Source: Oscillospiraceae bacterium
Lineage (GTDB): Bacteria > Bacillota > Clostridia > Oscillospirales > Oscillospiraceae
Assembly (NCBI GenBank): GCA_021205585.1
Contig: JAJPXI010000218.1
Span: 1 to 8,607 of the forward strand
Length of the DNA stretch: 8,607 nt
Reading direction: 5' to 3'
Each line of letters opens with the position of its first letter. Position 1 is the first letter of the stretch. The position numbers were made by a program, and so were the translations under genes. Shown here in pieces: positions 1-6,460 of this stretch. The notes under the pieces are model-generated. The model searched no databases. It worked only from the letters and a program-made list of their open reading frames with translations, and was not told the origin of the DNA.

Positions 1-76
1 GTTTCAAACTTTTGCAACGCACTTTTGGCGGAAAAGTTCCGCCAGCCGCCGCAGGCGCATTTAATCAGTGTTTCCT
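1..76 (-). mobile_element. Partial miniature inverted-repeat element, type B
   Basis: Positions 2-75 are the reverse complement of 8335-8408, with only two mismatches (46 and 71) by hand alignment. This is therefore a second copy, in opposite orientation, of the element at 8334-8494. The terminal repeat (ATTTAATCAGTG then TTTCC) ends at 76 and is followed by TA at 77-78, the expected flanking dinucleotide. The other half of the element lies outside the window. It contains the same internal hairpin (TGGCGGAA/TTCCGCCA) as the complete copy. It codes for nothing and would have to be moved by a transposase encoded elsewhere. The copy abuts the VWA gene remnant, so it may mark where that gene was cut. 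Confidence 0.75.
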
Positions 77-80
77 TAAT

Positions 81-436
81 ATCCTTTCCCTGGATGCAAA
101 TGAAGGAACACGTGAAGGACTGTCACTATAGGGAACCTCTAAAAACTATGTCTGCGGCATCTGACAAAATCTTTTGCCATCTGCTCTTGTCATAGTTATT
201 AGAGGTTCCCTATATTGGGCGGAACGATACATCACGACACGAACGGCAACTGATCAGCGATTGATTATTGTGCTTTCTGACGGGGTGCCAGTTCACAATG
301 GTGGAAATGTCGGCATATATTTTCCCTCTGCTTCCATTCGCGATGCTGCAAATGCGGCAAAAAAATTATGAAAAGAGGAACCGATATTATTGCTGTCGCA
401 CTTGATGATGAAGATGAAAAGGGATGCTACGAGCGA
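81..436 (+). pseudogene. Remnant of a VWA-domain protein (CobT/NorD-like), interrupted
   Basis: Reading from 81 gives SLDANEGTREGLSL, then a TAG at 129-131 contributed by an inserted 80-bp element. The frame resumes at 213 with YWAERYITTR, LIIVLSDGVP and DAANAAKKL, and stops at 372-374. Adding one A to the A7 run near 366-372 would continue the frame as IMKRGTDIIAVALDDEDEKGCYE. The LIIVLSDG strand and the IIAVALDDED strand are typical of the metal-binding VWA fold in CobT/NorD-type proteins, where similar sequences precede a CYE motif. The N-terminal half, including the DxSxS metal site, is missing; the element at 1-76 sits where it should be. Similarity is lost after about 436. The apparent ATG at 174 lies inside the inserted element and is not a real start. 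Family assignment is from motif recognition only. Confidence 0.65.
131..210. mobile_element. 80-bp miniature inverted-repeat element, type A
   Basis: The terminal repeats are GGGAACCTCTAAAAACTATG (131-150) and, inverted, GGGAACCTCTAATAACTATG (191-210), 19 of 20 identical. Both ends are flanked by TATA (127-130 and 211-214). Removing 127-210 (84 bp) rejoins the VWA reading frame as GLSLYWAERY, so the insertion point is well defined. The flanking TA suggests mobilisation by a Tc1/mariner/IS630-type transposase acting in trans; a 4-bp TATA duplication fits the reading frame better than a 2-bp one. The element is far too short to code for a transposase. Near its right end it carries GCCATCTGCTCTTGTC, which is shared with the type B element. 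Confidence 0.85.
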
Positions 437-463
437 CAAAACAGAGAGTTAGAAAACTGCACG

Positions 464-514
464 AAACCACAATATATTGTGGTTTGTTCAAAGAGAAACG
501 TCTGTATGTAGTGT
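464..514. promoter_or_regulatory. Tandem NrdR-box-like operator, orphan
   Basis: Positions 464-485 form a perfect 22-bp palindrome centred on ACCACAATATATTGTGGT. Its core CAATATATTG (470-479) matches the NrdR box consensus, recalled as acaCwAtATaTwGtgt. A weaker second match, CTGTATGTAG followed by TGT, has its core at 502-511, exactly 32 bp downstream; NrdR boxes usually occur in pairs about three helical turns apart. NrdR is the ATP-cone repressor of ribonucleotide reductase operons. No nrd gene is in the window: leftward lies the VWA remnant, rightward the 3' end of a convergent gene. The site is either a leftover of a deleted promoter or a palindrome with another role. Confidence 0.5.
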
Positions 515-525
515 ACAGGCGTTTC
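495..525 (-). terminator. Possible terminator hairpin after the PLD-family gene
   Basis: GAAACG-T-CTGTA (495-506) pairs with TACAG-G-CGTTTC (514-525), a 12-bp stem with one T-G pair and a 7-nt loop. Read on the minus strand it is followed by TCTTTG, a weak T-rich tail, and it lies about 45 nt past the stop codon of the PLD-family gene. It overlaps the second NrdR-like half-site, so the inverted repeat may instead belong to that operator. Confidence 0.4.
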
Positions 526-568
526 TTGATTTACTCCTCTCCGGACGACATGAGGGCACGGGGCCCGG

Positions 569-1981
569 TTACAGCAGATAGCGGAAGGGGCGAAGAACCA
601 CCCGGAGAATCTGATAGAGGGCGGTTTTCCAGGCGGAGAGCCGGGAGACGGTGAGCTGTGCGCCGGAGACGGCGCTGCCGTCGGGGGAGACCGTCCGGCT
701 GTACTCCGCCATGTCCGCAAAGCCGGCGCGCAGCTGCCGGTTCAGCTCCGGGCAATCGATGACCAGCATCAGCTCGGTGTCCAGGTAGACGCTGCGCATA
801 TCAAAGTTCATGGAGCCGACGACGCACAGGCTGTCGTCGATAAGCACCGTTTTGGTGTGCAGGGAACGGCCTCCCATCCACTCCACCACCGTCAGGCCGC
901 AGGAGAGGACGGACTCCTTTTCATTCAGATAGTCGCTGCACCCGAAGGGGTTGGCCCCGTTTTCCGGGGCGTTGAGCATCATCGTCACACTGTCTGCCCC
1001 GGCGCAGACGGCGGCCAGGTCGTCATACATGGTCTGGTTGGCGATGATATAGGGGGTTTGAATCAGAATATCGGAGCCCTGGGCCATCAGCTGGCACAGG
1101 GTTTCCCACAGTATGGGCTGTTTATTTTCGGGCAGATACCCGTTGGTCAGCAACGTCACGCCCCCGGTTTCCAGGGTGGCGGCCCGCCAGTCCACGTCCT
1201 CGCAGGCCTCCGGGTACGTCTGCTCCAGCTGCTCCGCCAGCGCCAAAAGCTTCTGCTGGGCGCGGGTGATTTTTTTCGTGGTGTCAGGCGTAAGCAGTCG
1301 GTTGCTGTCCAGCGTCCAGACCTGCTCGAAATAGTCCAGCAGTTGGGCCAGGGAGGAATCCTCCTCCGCCGCCTCCTGCCAGACCAGGATCCCCCGGTCG
1401 ATGTTGCTGGATTCCGTGGCCTCTCCCAAAAACAAATCGTTGGTGTTTCGGCCCCCCAGCAGGTAGGCGGTCTGGTCGGCGATCAGATATTTGTCGTGGA
1501 GCCGATAGTTGAGCATCCAGGGCTTGAGCAGGTTGACCGGACTGTACAGCTTGATTTCCACGTTGGGGGAGGCGGCCAGGGCCTGGAAGTGGACGTTGCC
1601 GCGCAGGTGGAGGAAGGCGTTCATGCCGTCCACCAGGACGCGCACCCGCACCCCCCGCTCCGCCGCCGCCAGCAGGGCGGCCATGATGGCCTGGCCGCTG
1701 TCGTCGTCCCGCCAGTCGAAGGTGGAGAGGATGATCTCCTCCTGGGCCGCCTCAATCAGCCGCAGCCGCCACAGCAGGGCCTCCTGGTTGTCGTCCACGC
1801 ACAGCACCCGCTCTCCGTTGGAATCGGAGAGCGCCGTCGCCTCCGCGCCGCCGGCGTCCTGCTGGAACAGGGGCGGAACCAGCACGCCAATCAGGACATA
1901 GAGGAAAAAACACAGCAACAGCCCGGCGCAGATTCCGACCCCGCGCCGAAGCCTCTTTTTCCCGTTCTTTTCCCGCGCCAT
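569..1981 (-). CDS. Phospholipase D family protein, cardiolipin synthase-like
   Basis: This is a 470-residue membrane-anchored enzyme of the phospholipase D superfamily with both HKD motifs. The first is HDKYLIAD (H162, K164, D169) followed by GGRN (176-179). The second is HTKTVLIDD (H375, K377, D382) followed by GSMNFD (389-394). Two such motifs form one active site, with a covalent phospho-histidine intermediate. A basic N-terminus (KNGKKRLRR) and one hydrophobic segment at about 14-36 should anchor it with the catalytic part outside. The C-terminal 25 residues are amphipathic and basic (WKTALYQILRVVLRPFRYLL) and may lie on the membrane. Bacterial relatives make cardiolipin by phosphatidyl transfer or hydrolyse phospholipids; classical ClsA has two N-terminal helices, here only one is seen, so the exact substrate is open. 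The ATG at 1981 has GAAGGGAG 6 nt upstream. It follows the kinase-like gene after 113 nt and could share its transcript. Confidence 0.85.
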   Translation of the reverse strand: MAREKNGKKRLRRGVGICAGLLLCFFLYVLIGVLVPPLFQQDAGGAEATALSDSNGERVLCVDDNQEALLWRLRLIEAAQEEIILSTFDWRDDDSGQAIMAALLAAAERGVRVRVLVDGMNAFLHLRGNVHFQALAASPNVEIKLYSPVNLLKPWMLNYRLHDKYLIADQTAYLLGGRNTNDLFLGEATESSNIDRGILVWQEAAEEDSSLAQLLDYFEQVWTLDSNRLLTPDTTKKITRAQQKLLALAEQLEQTYPEACEDVDWRAATLETGGVTLLTNGYLPENKQPILWETLCQLMAQGSDILIQTPYIIANQTMYDDLAAVCAGADSVTMMLNAPENGANPFGCSDYLNEKESVLSCGLTVVEWMGGRSLHTKTVLIDDSLCVVGSMNFDMRSVYLDTELMLVIDCPELNRQLRAGFADMAEYSRTVSPDGSAVSGAQLTVSRLSAWKTALYQILRVVLRPFRYLL

Positions 1982-2023
1982 GTCCCGCTCCCTTCAAAAA
2001 CAGGAAAACCATTTCCCACGCAT

Positions 2024-2060
2024 ATACTCCCGCCGACCCCAAACAGGCCGACGGGAGTAT
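2024..2060 (-). other. Intergenic hairpin between the PLD-family and cytidylate-kinase-like genes
   Basis: ATACTCCCG (2024-2032) and CGGGAGTAT (2052-2060) pair perfectly over 9 bp, with a few more interrupted pairs inside (a CG and a CC/GG step). On the minus strand no T-run follows, so it is not a classical rho-independent terminator. It may be a processing or attenuation structure that sets the PLD-family gene apart from the operon upstream. Confidence 0.45.
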
Positions 2061-2094
2061 TGTATCACAGGGGAAATCGCTTGTAAAGGCCGGG

Positions 2095-2700
2095 TCACTC
2101 CTCCGCCGGGGGGAACAGGGCACACAGCAGCCTCACGCAGCCCTCCAGGCCCAGGTAGGTGGAGTTGAGCACGATGTCGTAATTGGCCGGGTCGGTCCAC
2201 TGCCGGGCGGTGTTGGCGAAATAGTAGTTGGCCCGTTTTTTATCAAACCGCTTGCGCAGGCGCTCGATGTTGTCCTCCGGAATGCCGTAGTCCTCCCGGA
2301 TGCGCTTTTTCTTCTCCCCTTCCTCTGCCCGGATGAACACCCGGACAACACCCGTGCGGTTCCGCAGCGCTGCGCTGGCGCAGTGGCCCAGGAAAATGGC
2401 GGGGCCGGCCTCGGCCAGATGCTGAATGACCTCCTGCTCGGAGAGGAAGATGTCGTCCTCCGGGGAGAGGGCGGAATTGGAAGCGCCGTTGGTAATCATG
2501 GACAGGGTGTACAGCAGGCTGTTGGACACGTGCTCCTCATACTGCTGGATCCGGTCCACCGACAGATTCCGCTCCCGGGCCACCTGTTCCAAAATCTCCT
2601 TGCCGTAGCAGGGGATTCCGCACTGCTGACCCAGGCGGCGGGCGATTTTTGTCCCGCCGCTGCCGTACTCCCGCTCGATGGCTACAAAATTACATTTCAT
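2095..2700 (-). CDS. Cytidylate-kinase-like family protein
   Basis: This 201-residue protein belongs to the cytidylate kinase-like family (P-loop kinase fold), which is common in Firmicutes and mostly of unknown substrate. The N-terminus reads AIEREYGSGGTKIARRLG (about 7-24), the family's glycine-rich loop. It is followed by GIPCYGKEILEQVA (28-41), then GHCASAALR (105-113) and a C-terminal lid/base-binding region with RFDKKRANYYFANTARQW (151-168) and NYDIVLNST (173-181). Compared with the family pattern as I recall it (FYDREI and GRCADY), two positions are changed: D to G in CYGKEI, and R/D to H/S in GHCAS. This could mean altered or lost catalysis. The ATG at 2700 lies 5 nt after the upstream ABC gene's stop, and its ribosome site (AGGTGGGG) is inside that gene's end, so translation is probably coupled. 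A true CMP kinase (cmk) is less likely. Confidence 0.8.
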   Translation of the reverse strand: MKCNFVAIEREYGSGGTKIARRLGQQCGIPCYGKEILEQVARERNLSVDRIQQYEEHVSNSLLYTLSMITNGASNSALSPEDDIFLSEQEVIQHLAEAGPAIFLGHCASAALRNRTGVVRVFIRAEEGEKKKRIREDYGIPEDNIERLRKRFDKKRANYYFANTARQWTDPANYDIVLNSTYLGLEGCVRLLCALFPPAEE

Positions 2701-2705
2701 CTCTC

Positions 2706-4541
2706 TTACCCCACCTGCTCAAACTGGCTGTTGTAAAGGTCGGCGTAGAATCCGTTCTGATCCAGCAGCTCCTGGTGAGTGCCGCTTTCGATGATGTCCC
2801 CGTCCTTCATCACCAGGATCAGGTCGGCGTTTTTGATGGTGGACAGCCGGTGGGCAATGACGAAGCTGGTGCGCCCGCTCATCAGCATATCCATGGCGTT
2901 CTGAATTTGCAGCTCTGTCCGGGTGTCCACCGAGCTGGTGGCCTCGTCCAGGATCAGCATGGGCCGGTCGGTCAGCATGGCCCGGGCGATGGTCATCTGC
3001 TGCTTCTGGCCCTGGGACAGGCTGACCTGGTCGCTGAGCACCGTGTCGTAGCCGTGGGGCAGGGTGCGGATGAAGTGATCCAGCCCCACCGCCTGGCAGG
3101 CCTGGGTGATGGCCTCGTCGGTGATGTTCTCATTGTTATACACCAGGTTCTCCCGCACGGTCCCCTCAAACAGCCAGGTGTCCTGAAGCACCATGCAGAA
3201 CTGGGAGTGAACCGCCTGGCGCGTCATCTTATGGGTGGGTGCGCCGTCGATGCGGATCTCGCCTCCCTGGGTTTCATAAAAGCGCATGAGCAGGTTGACC
3301 AGGGTGGTTTTCCCCGCCCCGGTGGGGCCGACGATGGCGATCTTCTGCCCCGGCAGGGCCTGGGCGGAGAAGTCGTGGATGATGGTGCGCTCCGGGGTGT
3401 AGCCGAATTTCACATGGTCGAACTCCACCTCGCCGGTGCAGTGCTCCATGGCGGTCATCTTGCCGCTCTCCTGCTCCATGTCCTCCGCCTCCAGGAATTC
3501 GAAGACCCGCTCTCCGGCGGCCGCGCCGGACTGGAGGGTCTGCACCGCCTGGGCCATCTGGCTTAAGGGCTGGGTGAAGTAGCGCACATACAACATGAAG
3601 GCCACGATGACCTCAAAGCCGATGTTCCCGTTCATGGTCAGCAGCGCACCCACCACGCACACGGCCACATAGCCCAGGTTGCCGATGAAGGTCATCAGGG
3701 GCATCATCATGCCCGCCATGCACTGGGCCCGGAAGGCGCTGTGGCGCAGCTGGCCGTTGAGCCGGTCGAACTCCTCCTGGGCGGCGGCCTCGCCGTTGTA
3801 GGCCTTGACCACAGTGTGGCCGGCGTAAATCTCCTCAATGTGTCCGCTCAGGGCGCCCAGGCTGCGCTGCTGACCGACAAAGTATTTCTGGGAGTGGCTG
3901 GTGATCAGCATCATCAGCGCAAAACCGATGATTGTGGCCACAACGGCGGTCAGGGCCATAATCACATTGGTAATCAGCATCATCAACAGGGAGCCGAGGA
4001 AGGTCACGATGGCGGTCAGCAGGTTGCCGATGCTCTGGTTCATGGACTGGGTGATGGTGTCCACGTCGTTGGTGACGCGGGAGAGTACATCGCCGGTGGT
4101 GGTGGTGTTATAGTAGGCCATGGGCAGGCGGTTGATTTTGTGGGAGATGTCCTCCCGCAGCTGCCGGGAAACCCGCTGGGTGATGGTGACCATGATGAAC
4201 TGCTGCGCCAGGCCCAAAATGATGCTGCAGACATACAGTGCTGCCAAAAATCCTCCAATGCGCCCTATCGCGCCCAGATCGATGCTGCCCGTCAGCCCCG
4301 CCTGAATCTCCTTCGTCATATCCGACAGCCGGCCCGGTCCAACCAGGGTGAACACCGTACTGACGATGGCGCAGACGATCGCGACGATCAAAGCGGGGAG
4401 ATATTTTCTGCAGTAGAGGAGCAGCTTCCTCCAGGTGCCGGCAAAATCCTGAGCCTTCTCTCCCGCTCCCGCGCCCGGTCCTCTCATAGAGCCGGGGCCT
4501 CTCCGAGTGGGCTGCTGCGGCCGGTATTCTTTTTCTTCCAT
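2706..4541 (-). CDS. Heterodimeric ABC exporter subunit, canonical ATPase site
   Basis: This 611-residue half-transporter has an N-terminal six-helix membrane domain (about 40-345) and a C-terminal ATPase domain (about 370-611). Motifs are Walker A GPTGAGKTT (405-413), Q-loop Q453, Walker B LILDE with catalytic E533, and H-loop H564, all canonical. The signature is LSQGQ (508-512) instead of LSGGQ. This is the pattern of the TM288/BmrD-type partner: it supplies the working catalytic glutamate, while its altered signature completes the degenerate site of the other subunit. Residues 1-30 are a Gly/Pro/Arg-rich tail (RRGPGSMRGPGAGAG) before the first helix. The ATG at 4541 overlaps the upstream stop codon as TAATG and has an ideal AAAGGAGG site. 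Together the two subunits should export drugs, lipids or peptides; the substrate cannot be read from sequence. Confidence 0.92.
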   Translation of the reverse strand: MEEKEYRPQQPTRRGPGSMRGPGAGAGEKAQDFAGTWRKLLLYCRKYLPALIVAIVCAIVSTVFTLVGPGRLSDMTKEIQAGLTGSIDLGAIGRIGGFLAALYVCSIILGLAQQFIMVTITQRVSRQLREDISHKINRLPMAYYNTTTTGDVLSRVTNDVDTITQSMNQSIGNLLTAIVTFLGSLLMMLITNVIMALTAVVATIIGFALMMLITSHSQKYFVGQQRSLGALSGHIEEIYAGHTVVKAYNGEAAAQEEFDRLNGQLRHSAFRAQCMAGMMMPLMTFIGNLGYVAVCVVGALLTMNGNIGFEVIVAFMLYVRYFTQPLSQMAQAVQTLQSGAAAGERVFEFLEAEDMEQESGKMTAMEHCTGEVEFDHVKFGYTPERTIIHDFSAQALPGQKIAIVGPTGAGKTTLVNLLMRFYETQGGEIRIDGAPTHKMTRQAVHSQFCMVLQDTWLFEGTVRENLVYNNENITDEAITQACQAVGLDHFIRTLPHGYDTVLSDQVSLSQGQKQQMTIARAMLTDRPMLILDEATSSVDTRTELQIQNAMDMLMSGRTSFVIAHRLSTIKNADLILVMKDGDIIESGTHQELLDQNGFYADLYNSQFEQVG

Positions 4542-6298
4542 TATGCCAATTCCTCCTTTGAAAGCTGGGAGAGGGCGATCTCCTGGTAGACCTGGCAGTT
4601 CTCCATCAGCTCCTGATGGGTGCCCTGGCCCACGATTTGTCCCTCATCCAAAACGAGGATCCGGTCGGCGTCCCGGATGGTGCCGATGCGCTGGGCCACA
4701 ATCAGCCGGGTGGCGTCGCCGCACTGGTCGTTCAGGGCCTGGCGCAGGGTTTTGTCGGTACGGTAGTCCAGAGCGGAGAAGGAGTCGTCAAAAATCAGGA
4801 TCTCCGCCCGGCGGCAGATGGCCCTGGCGATGGAAAGCCGCTGCTTCTGTCCGCCGGACAGGTTGCCGCCTCCCTGGGCAATCCGGCCGTCGTACCCCTC
4901 GGGCAGCTTCTCCACGAACTCGGCGGCCTGAGCGGTGTAGACCGCGTTGACCACGTCGGAGTCCAGGAAGGTCTCCCGTCCGTTGTCCCCGTAGGCCACG
5001 TTGCTGCGGACGGTGCCGCTGAACAGGGTGGCCTTTTGGGAAACATAGCCGATCTTGTTGCGCAGGGCGGCCTGGGTGTACTCCCGCACATCCACCCCGT
5101 CCACCAGCACCTGGCCCTCGGTCACGTCGTAGAACCGGGGGATCAGATTGATGACCGTGCTCTTGCCGCTGCCGGTGGCGCCAATCAGGGCCACCGTCTC
5201 CCCCTGGTGGGCGGTGAAGGTGATGTCTCTCAGTACCGGCTCACCGGAGTCGGGGTAGCAGAAGGTGACGTGGCGGAACTCCACCTCGCCCCGCTGGCCC
5301 TGCTGGCCCTGCGCGGCAGAGCCGTCCAGGATGGTGGGCTTGGTCTCCAGAACCTGGTTGATACGCTGGGCGGCCACCGAGGCCCGGGGCAGCAGTACGA
5401 AGATCATGACCAGCATCATAAAGGCCATTACGATCTGCATGGCATACTGGGAGAAGACCACCATGTCGGAGAACAGGCCCAGCCTATCCGTGGCTCCCGC
5501 GTTGTTGATCAGGTAAGCCCCGATCCAGTAGACGGCCAGAGTCAGGCCGCTCATGATGAACTGGATGCTGGGGAAGATGACCGCCATGGTGCGGTTGGCG
5601 ACCAGGTTGGTGTGGGTCAGCTCCTCGTTGGCGGCGGAGAATTTCTTCTCCTGGTATTTTTCCGCATTGTAGGCCCGCACCACCGGCAGACCGGTCAGGT
5701 TCTCACGGGTCACCCGGTTGATATTGTCGGTTAGCACCTGCAAGCGCCGGAATCTGGGCATGGCCACCATCACGCAGGTTCCCACGATGGCCAGCAGCAG
5801 CACCACCGCCACACCTGTGGCCGTGGTCCAGGCCCAGTTCTTGGACCAGATTTTACACACTGCCCAGATGGCCGTGACCGGGGCGCGGAGCAAAACCTCC
5901 AGGCCCAGGACGATAACCATCTGCACCTGGGTGACGTCGTTGGTGGAGCGGGTGATCAGGCTGGCGGTGGAAAACTTCCCGATCTCCGCCGGGGAGAAGG
6001 CCTGCACCTGCCGGAACAGCTTGCTGCGTATCTCAGCGGAGAAGCTGGAGGCGATCCTGGAGGCCAGAACCGCCACCATTGCGGCCGAGGCCAGGGCGCC
6101 CAAGGCGCACAGCAGCATCATCCCTCCGGCAGAGAGAACGTCGGACATGGCGCTGCCCTCGGTTTCGACCAGAGTGGTGATCTCGGACATATAATCCGGC
6201 ATGGTCAGGTTGAACCACACCTGAACCAGCACCAGCGCAAAGGCCAGCACCGCCAGACCCCACTCCTGTTTGGTCATTCGTCTCAACAATTTGAGCAT
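4541..6298 (-). CDS. Heterodimeric ABC exporter subunit, degenerate ATPase site
   Basis: This 585-residue half-transporter is the first gene of the operon. It has a membrane domain (about 12-310) and an ATPase domain (about 337-575). Motifs, numbered from the ATG at 6298, are Walker A GATGSGKST (373-381), Q-loop Q421, signature LSGGQ (480-484), Walker B ILIFDD with D505 where the catalytic glutamate should be, and Q536 in place of the switch histidine (IVAQRIGT). The D and Q substitutions are those known from TM287/BmrC-type subunits, whose ATP site binds but hardly hydrolyses nucleotide. I chose ATG 6298 over the in-frame TTG at 6304 because AAAGGAG (6313-6307) is 8 nt from the ATG but only 2 nt from the TTG. 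It is transcribed divergently from a two-component system, which suggests induction by that system. Confidence 0.92.
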   Translation of the reverse strand: MLKLLRRMTKQEWGLAVLAFALVLVQVWFNLTMPDYMSEITTLVETEGSAMSDVLSAGGMMLLCALGALASAAMVAVLASRIASSFSAEIRSKLFRQVQAFSPAEIGKFSTASLITRSTNDVTQVQMVIVLGLEVLLRAPVTAIWAVCKIWSKNWAWTTATGVAVVLLLAIVGTCVMVAMPRFRRLQVLTDNINRVTRENLTGLPVVRAYNAEKYQEKKFSAANEELTHTNLVANRTMAVIFPSIQFIMSGLTLAVYWIGAYLINNAGATDRLGLFSDMVVFSQYAMQIVMAFMMLVMIFVLLPRASVAAQRINQVLETKPTILDGSAAQGQQGQRGEVEFRHVTFCYPDSGEPVLRDITFTAHQGETVALIGATGSGKSTVINLIPRFYDVTEGQVLVDGVDVREYTQAALRNKIGYVSQKATLFSGTVRSNVAYGDNGRETFLDSDVVNAVYTAQAAEFVEKLPEGYDGRIAQGGGNLSGGQKQRLSIARAICRRAEILIFDDSFSALDYRTDKTLRQALNDQCGDATRLIVAQRIGTIRDADRILVLDEGQIVGQGTHQELMENCQVYQEIALSQLSKEELA

Positions 6299-6321
6299 GA
6301 ACAAAACTCCTTTCTCAACCT

Positions 6322-6339
6322 GGCGGGCATTGGCCCGCC
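6322..6339 (-). promoter_or_regulatory. GC-rich hairpin in the ABC operon leader
   Basis: GGCGGGC (6322-6328) and GCCCGCC (6333-6339) form a perfect 7-bp stem with a 4-nt loop. In the minus-strand transcript it lies just upstream of the AAAGGAG ribosome site of the first ABC gene, 9 nt away. No T-run follows. It may stabilise the 5' end of the mRNA or affect access to the ribosome site. Confidence 0.55.
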
Positions 6340-6354
6340 TTGATGATGTGAAGT

Positions 6355-6360
6355 ATTATC
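6355..6360 (-). promoter_or_regulatory. Candidate -10 box for the ABC operon
   Basis: On the minus strand GATAAT (6360-6355) matches the -10 consensus at 5 of 6 positions and would place the start of transcription just upstream of the leader hairpin. The hexamer 17 bp upstream (CGTTTC, 6383-6378) is a poor -35 box, which would fit a promoter that needs an activator. Confidence 0.35.
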
Positions 6361-6372
6361 GGGGAGAAATCT

Positions 6373-6390
6373 AAACTGAAACGAAACAAA
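6373..6390. promoter_or_regulatory. Possible response-regulator direct repeat
   Basis: AAACTGA (6373-6379) and AAACAAA (6384-6390) are spaced 11 bp apart, one helical turn, as in many OmpR-family binding sites. They lie where the weak -35 region of the ABC operon would be, between the two divergent operons. The repeat is short and could be chance. Confidence 0.25.
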
Positions 6391-6408
6391 GGGCCTGGTC
6401 ATAAAAAT

Positions 6409-6439
6409 TTAACATTTTGTTCTGCCGCTGTGGTATACT
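6409..6439 (+). promoter_or_regulatory. Promoter of the two-component operon
   Basis: TTAACA (6409-6414, 5 of 6 to the -35 consensus) is followed after 19 bp by an extended -10, TG-G-TATACT (6431-6439). Transcription would start near 6446, giving a very short leader that begins almost at the ribosome site AAGAAGGTGA (6446-6455). Confidence 0.55.
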
Positions 6440-6460
6440 ATTCTCAAGAAGGTGATAGAA

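Noticed and set aside
174..371. 65-residue plus-strand gene starting at ATG 174
   Set aside because: The start lies within the inserted 80-bp element, and the rest is the middle of a broken VWA domain, so it is treated as part of a pseudogene.
857..2086. Long plus-strand reading frame opposite the PLD-family gene
   Set aside because: Its translation is rich in G, Q, H and V without any domain, as expected for the antisense of a GC-rich gene. The minus strand carries two intact HKD motifs.
2649..5734. Long plus-strand reading frames opposite the ABC genes (2649-3566, 3741-4589, 4616-5734)
   Set aside because: Low-complexity antisense translations without ribosome sites or recognisable domains; the minus strand has full ABC motifs.
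6299..6304. TTG at 6304 as start of the first ABC subunit
   Set aside because: The ribosome site AAAGGAG would be only 2 nt away; ATG 6298 has proper 8-nt spacing.
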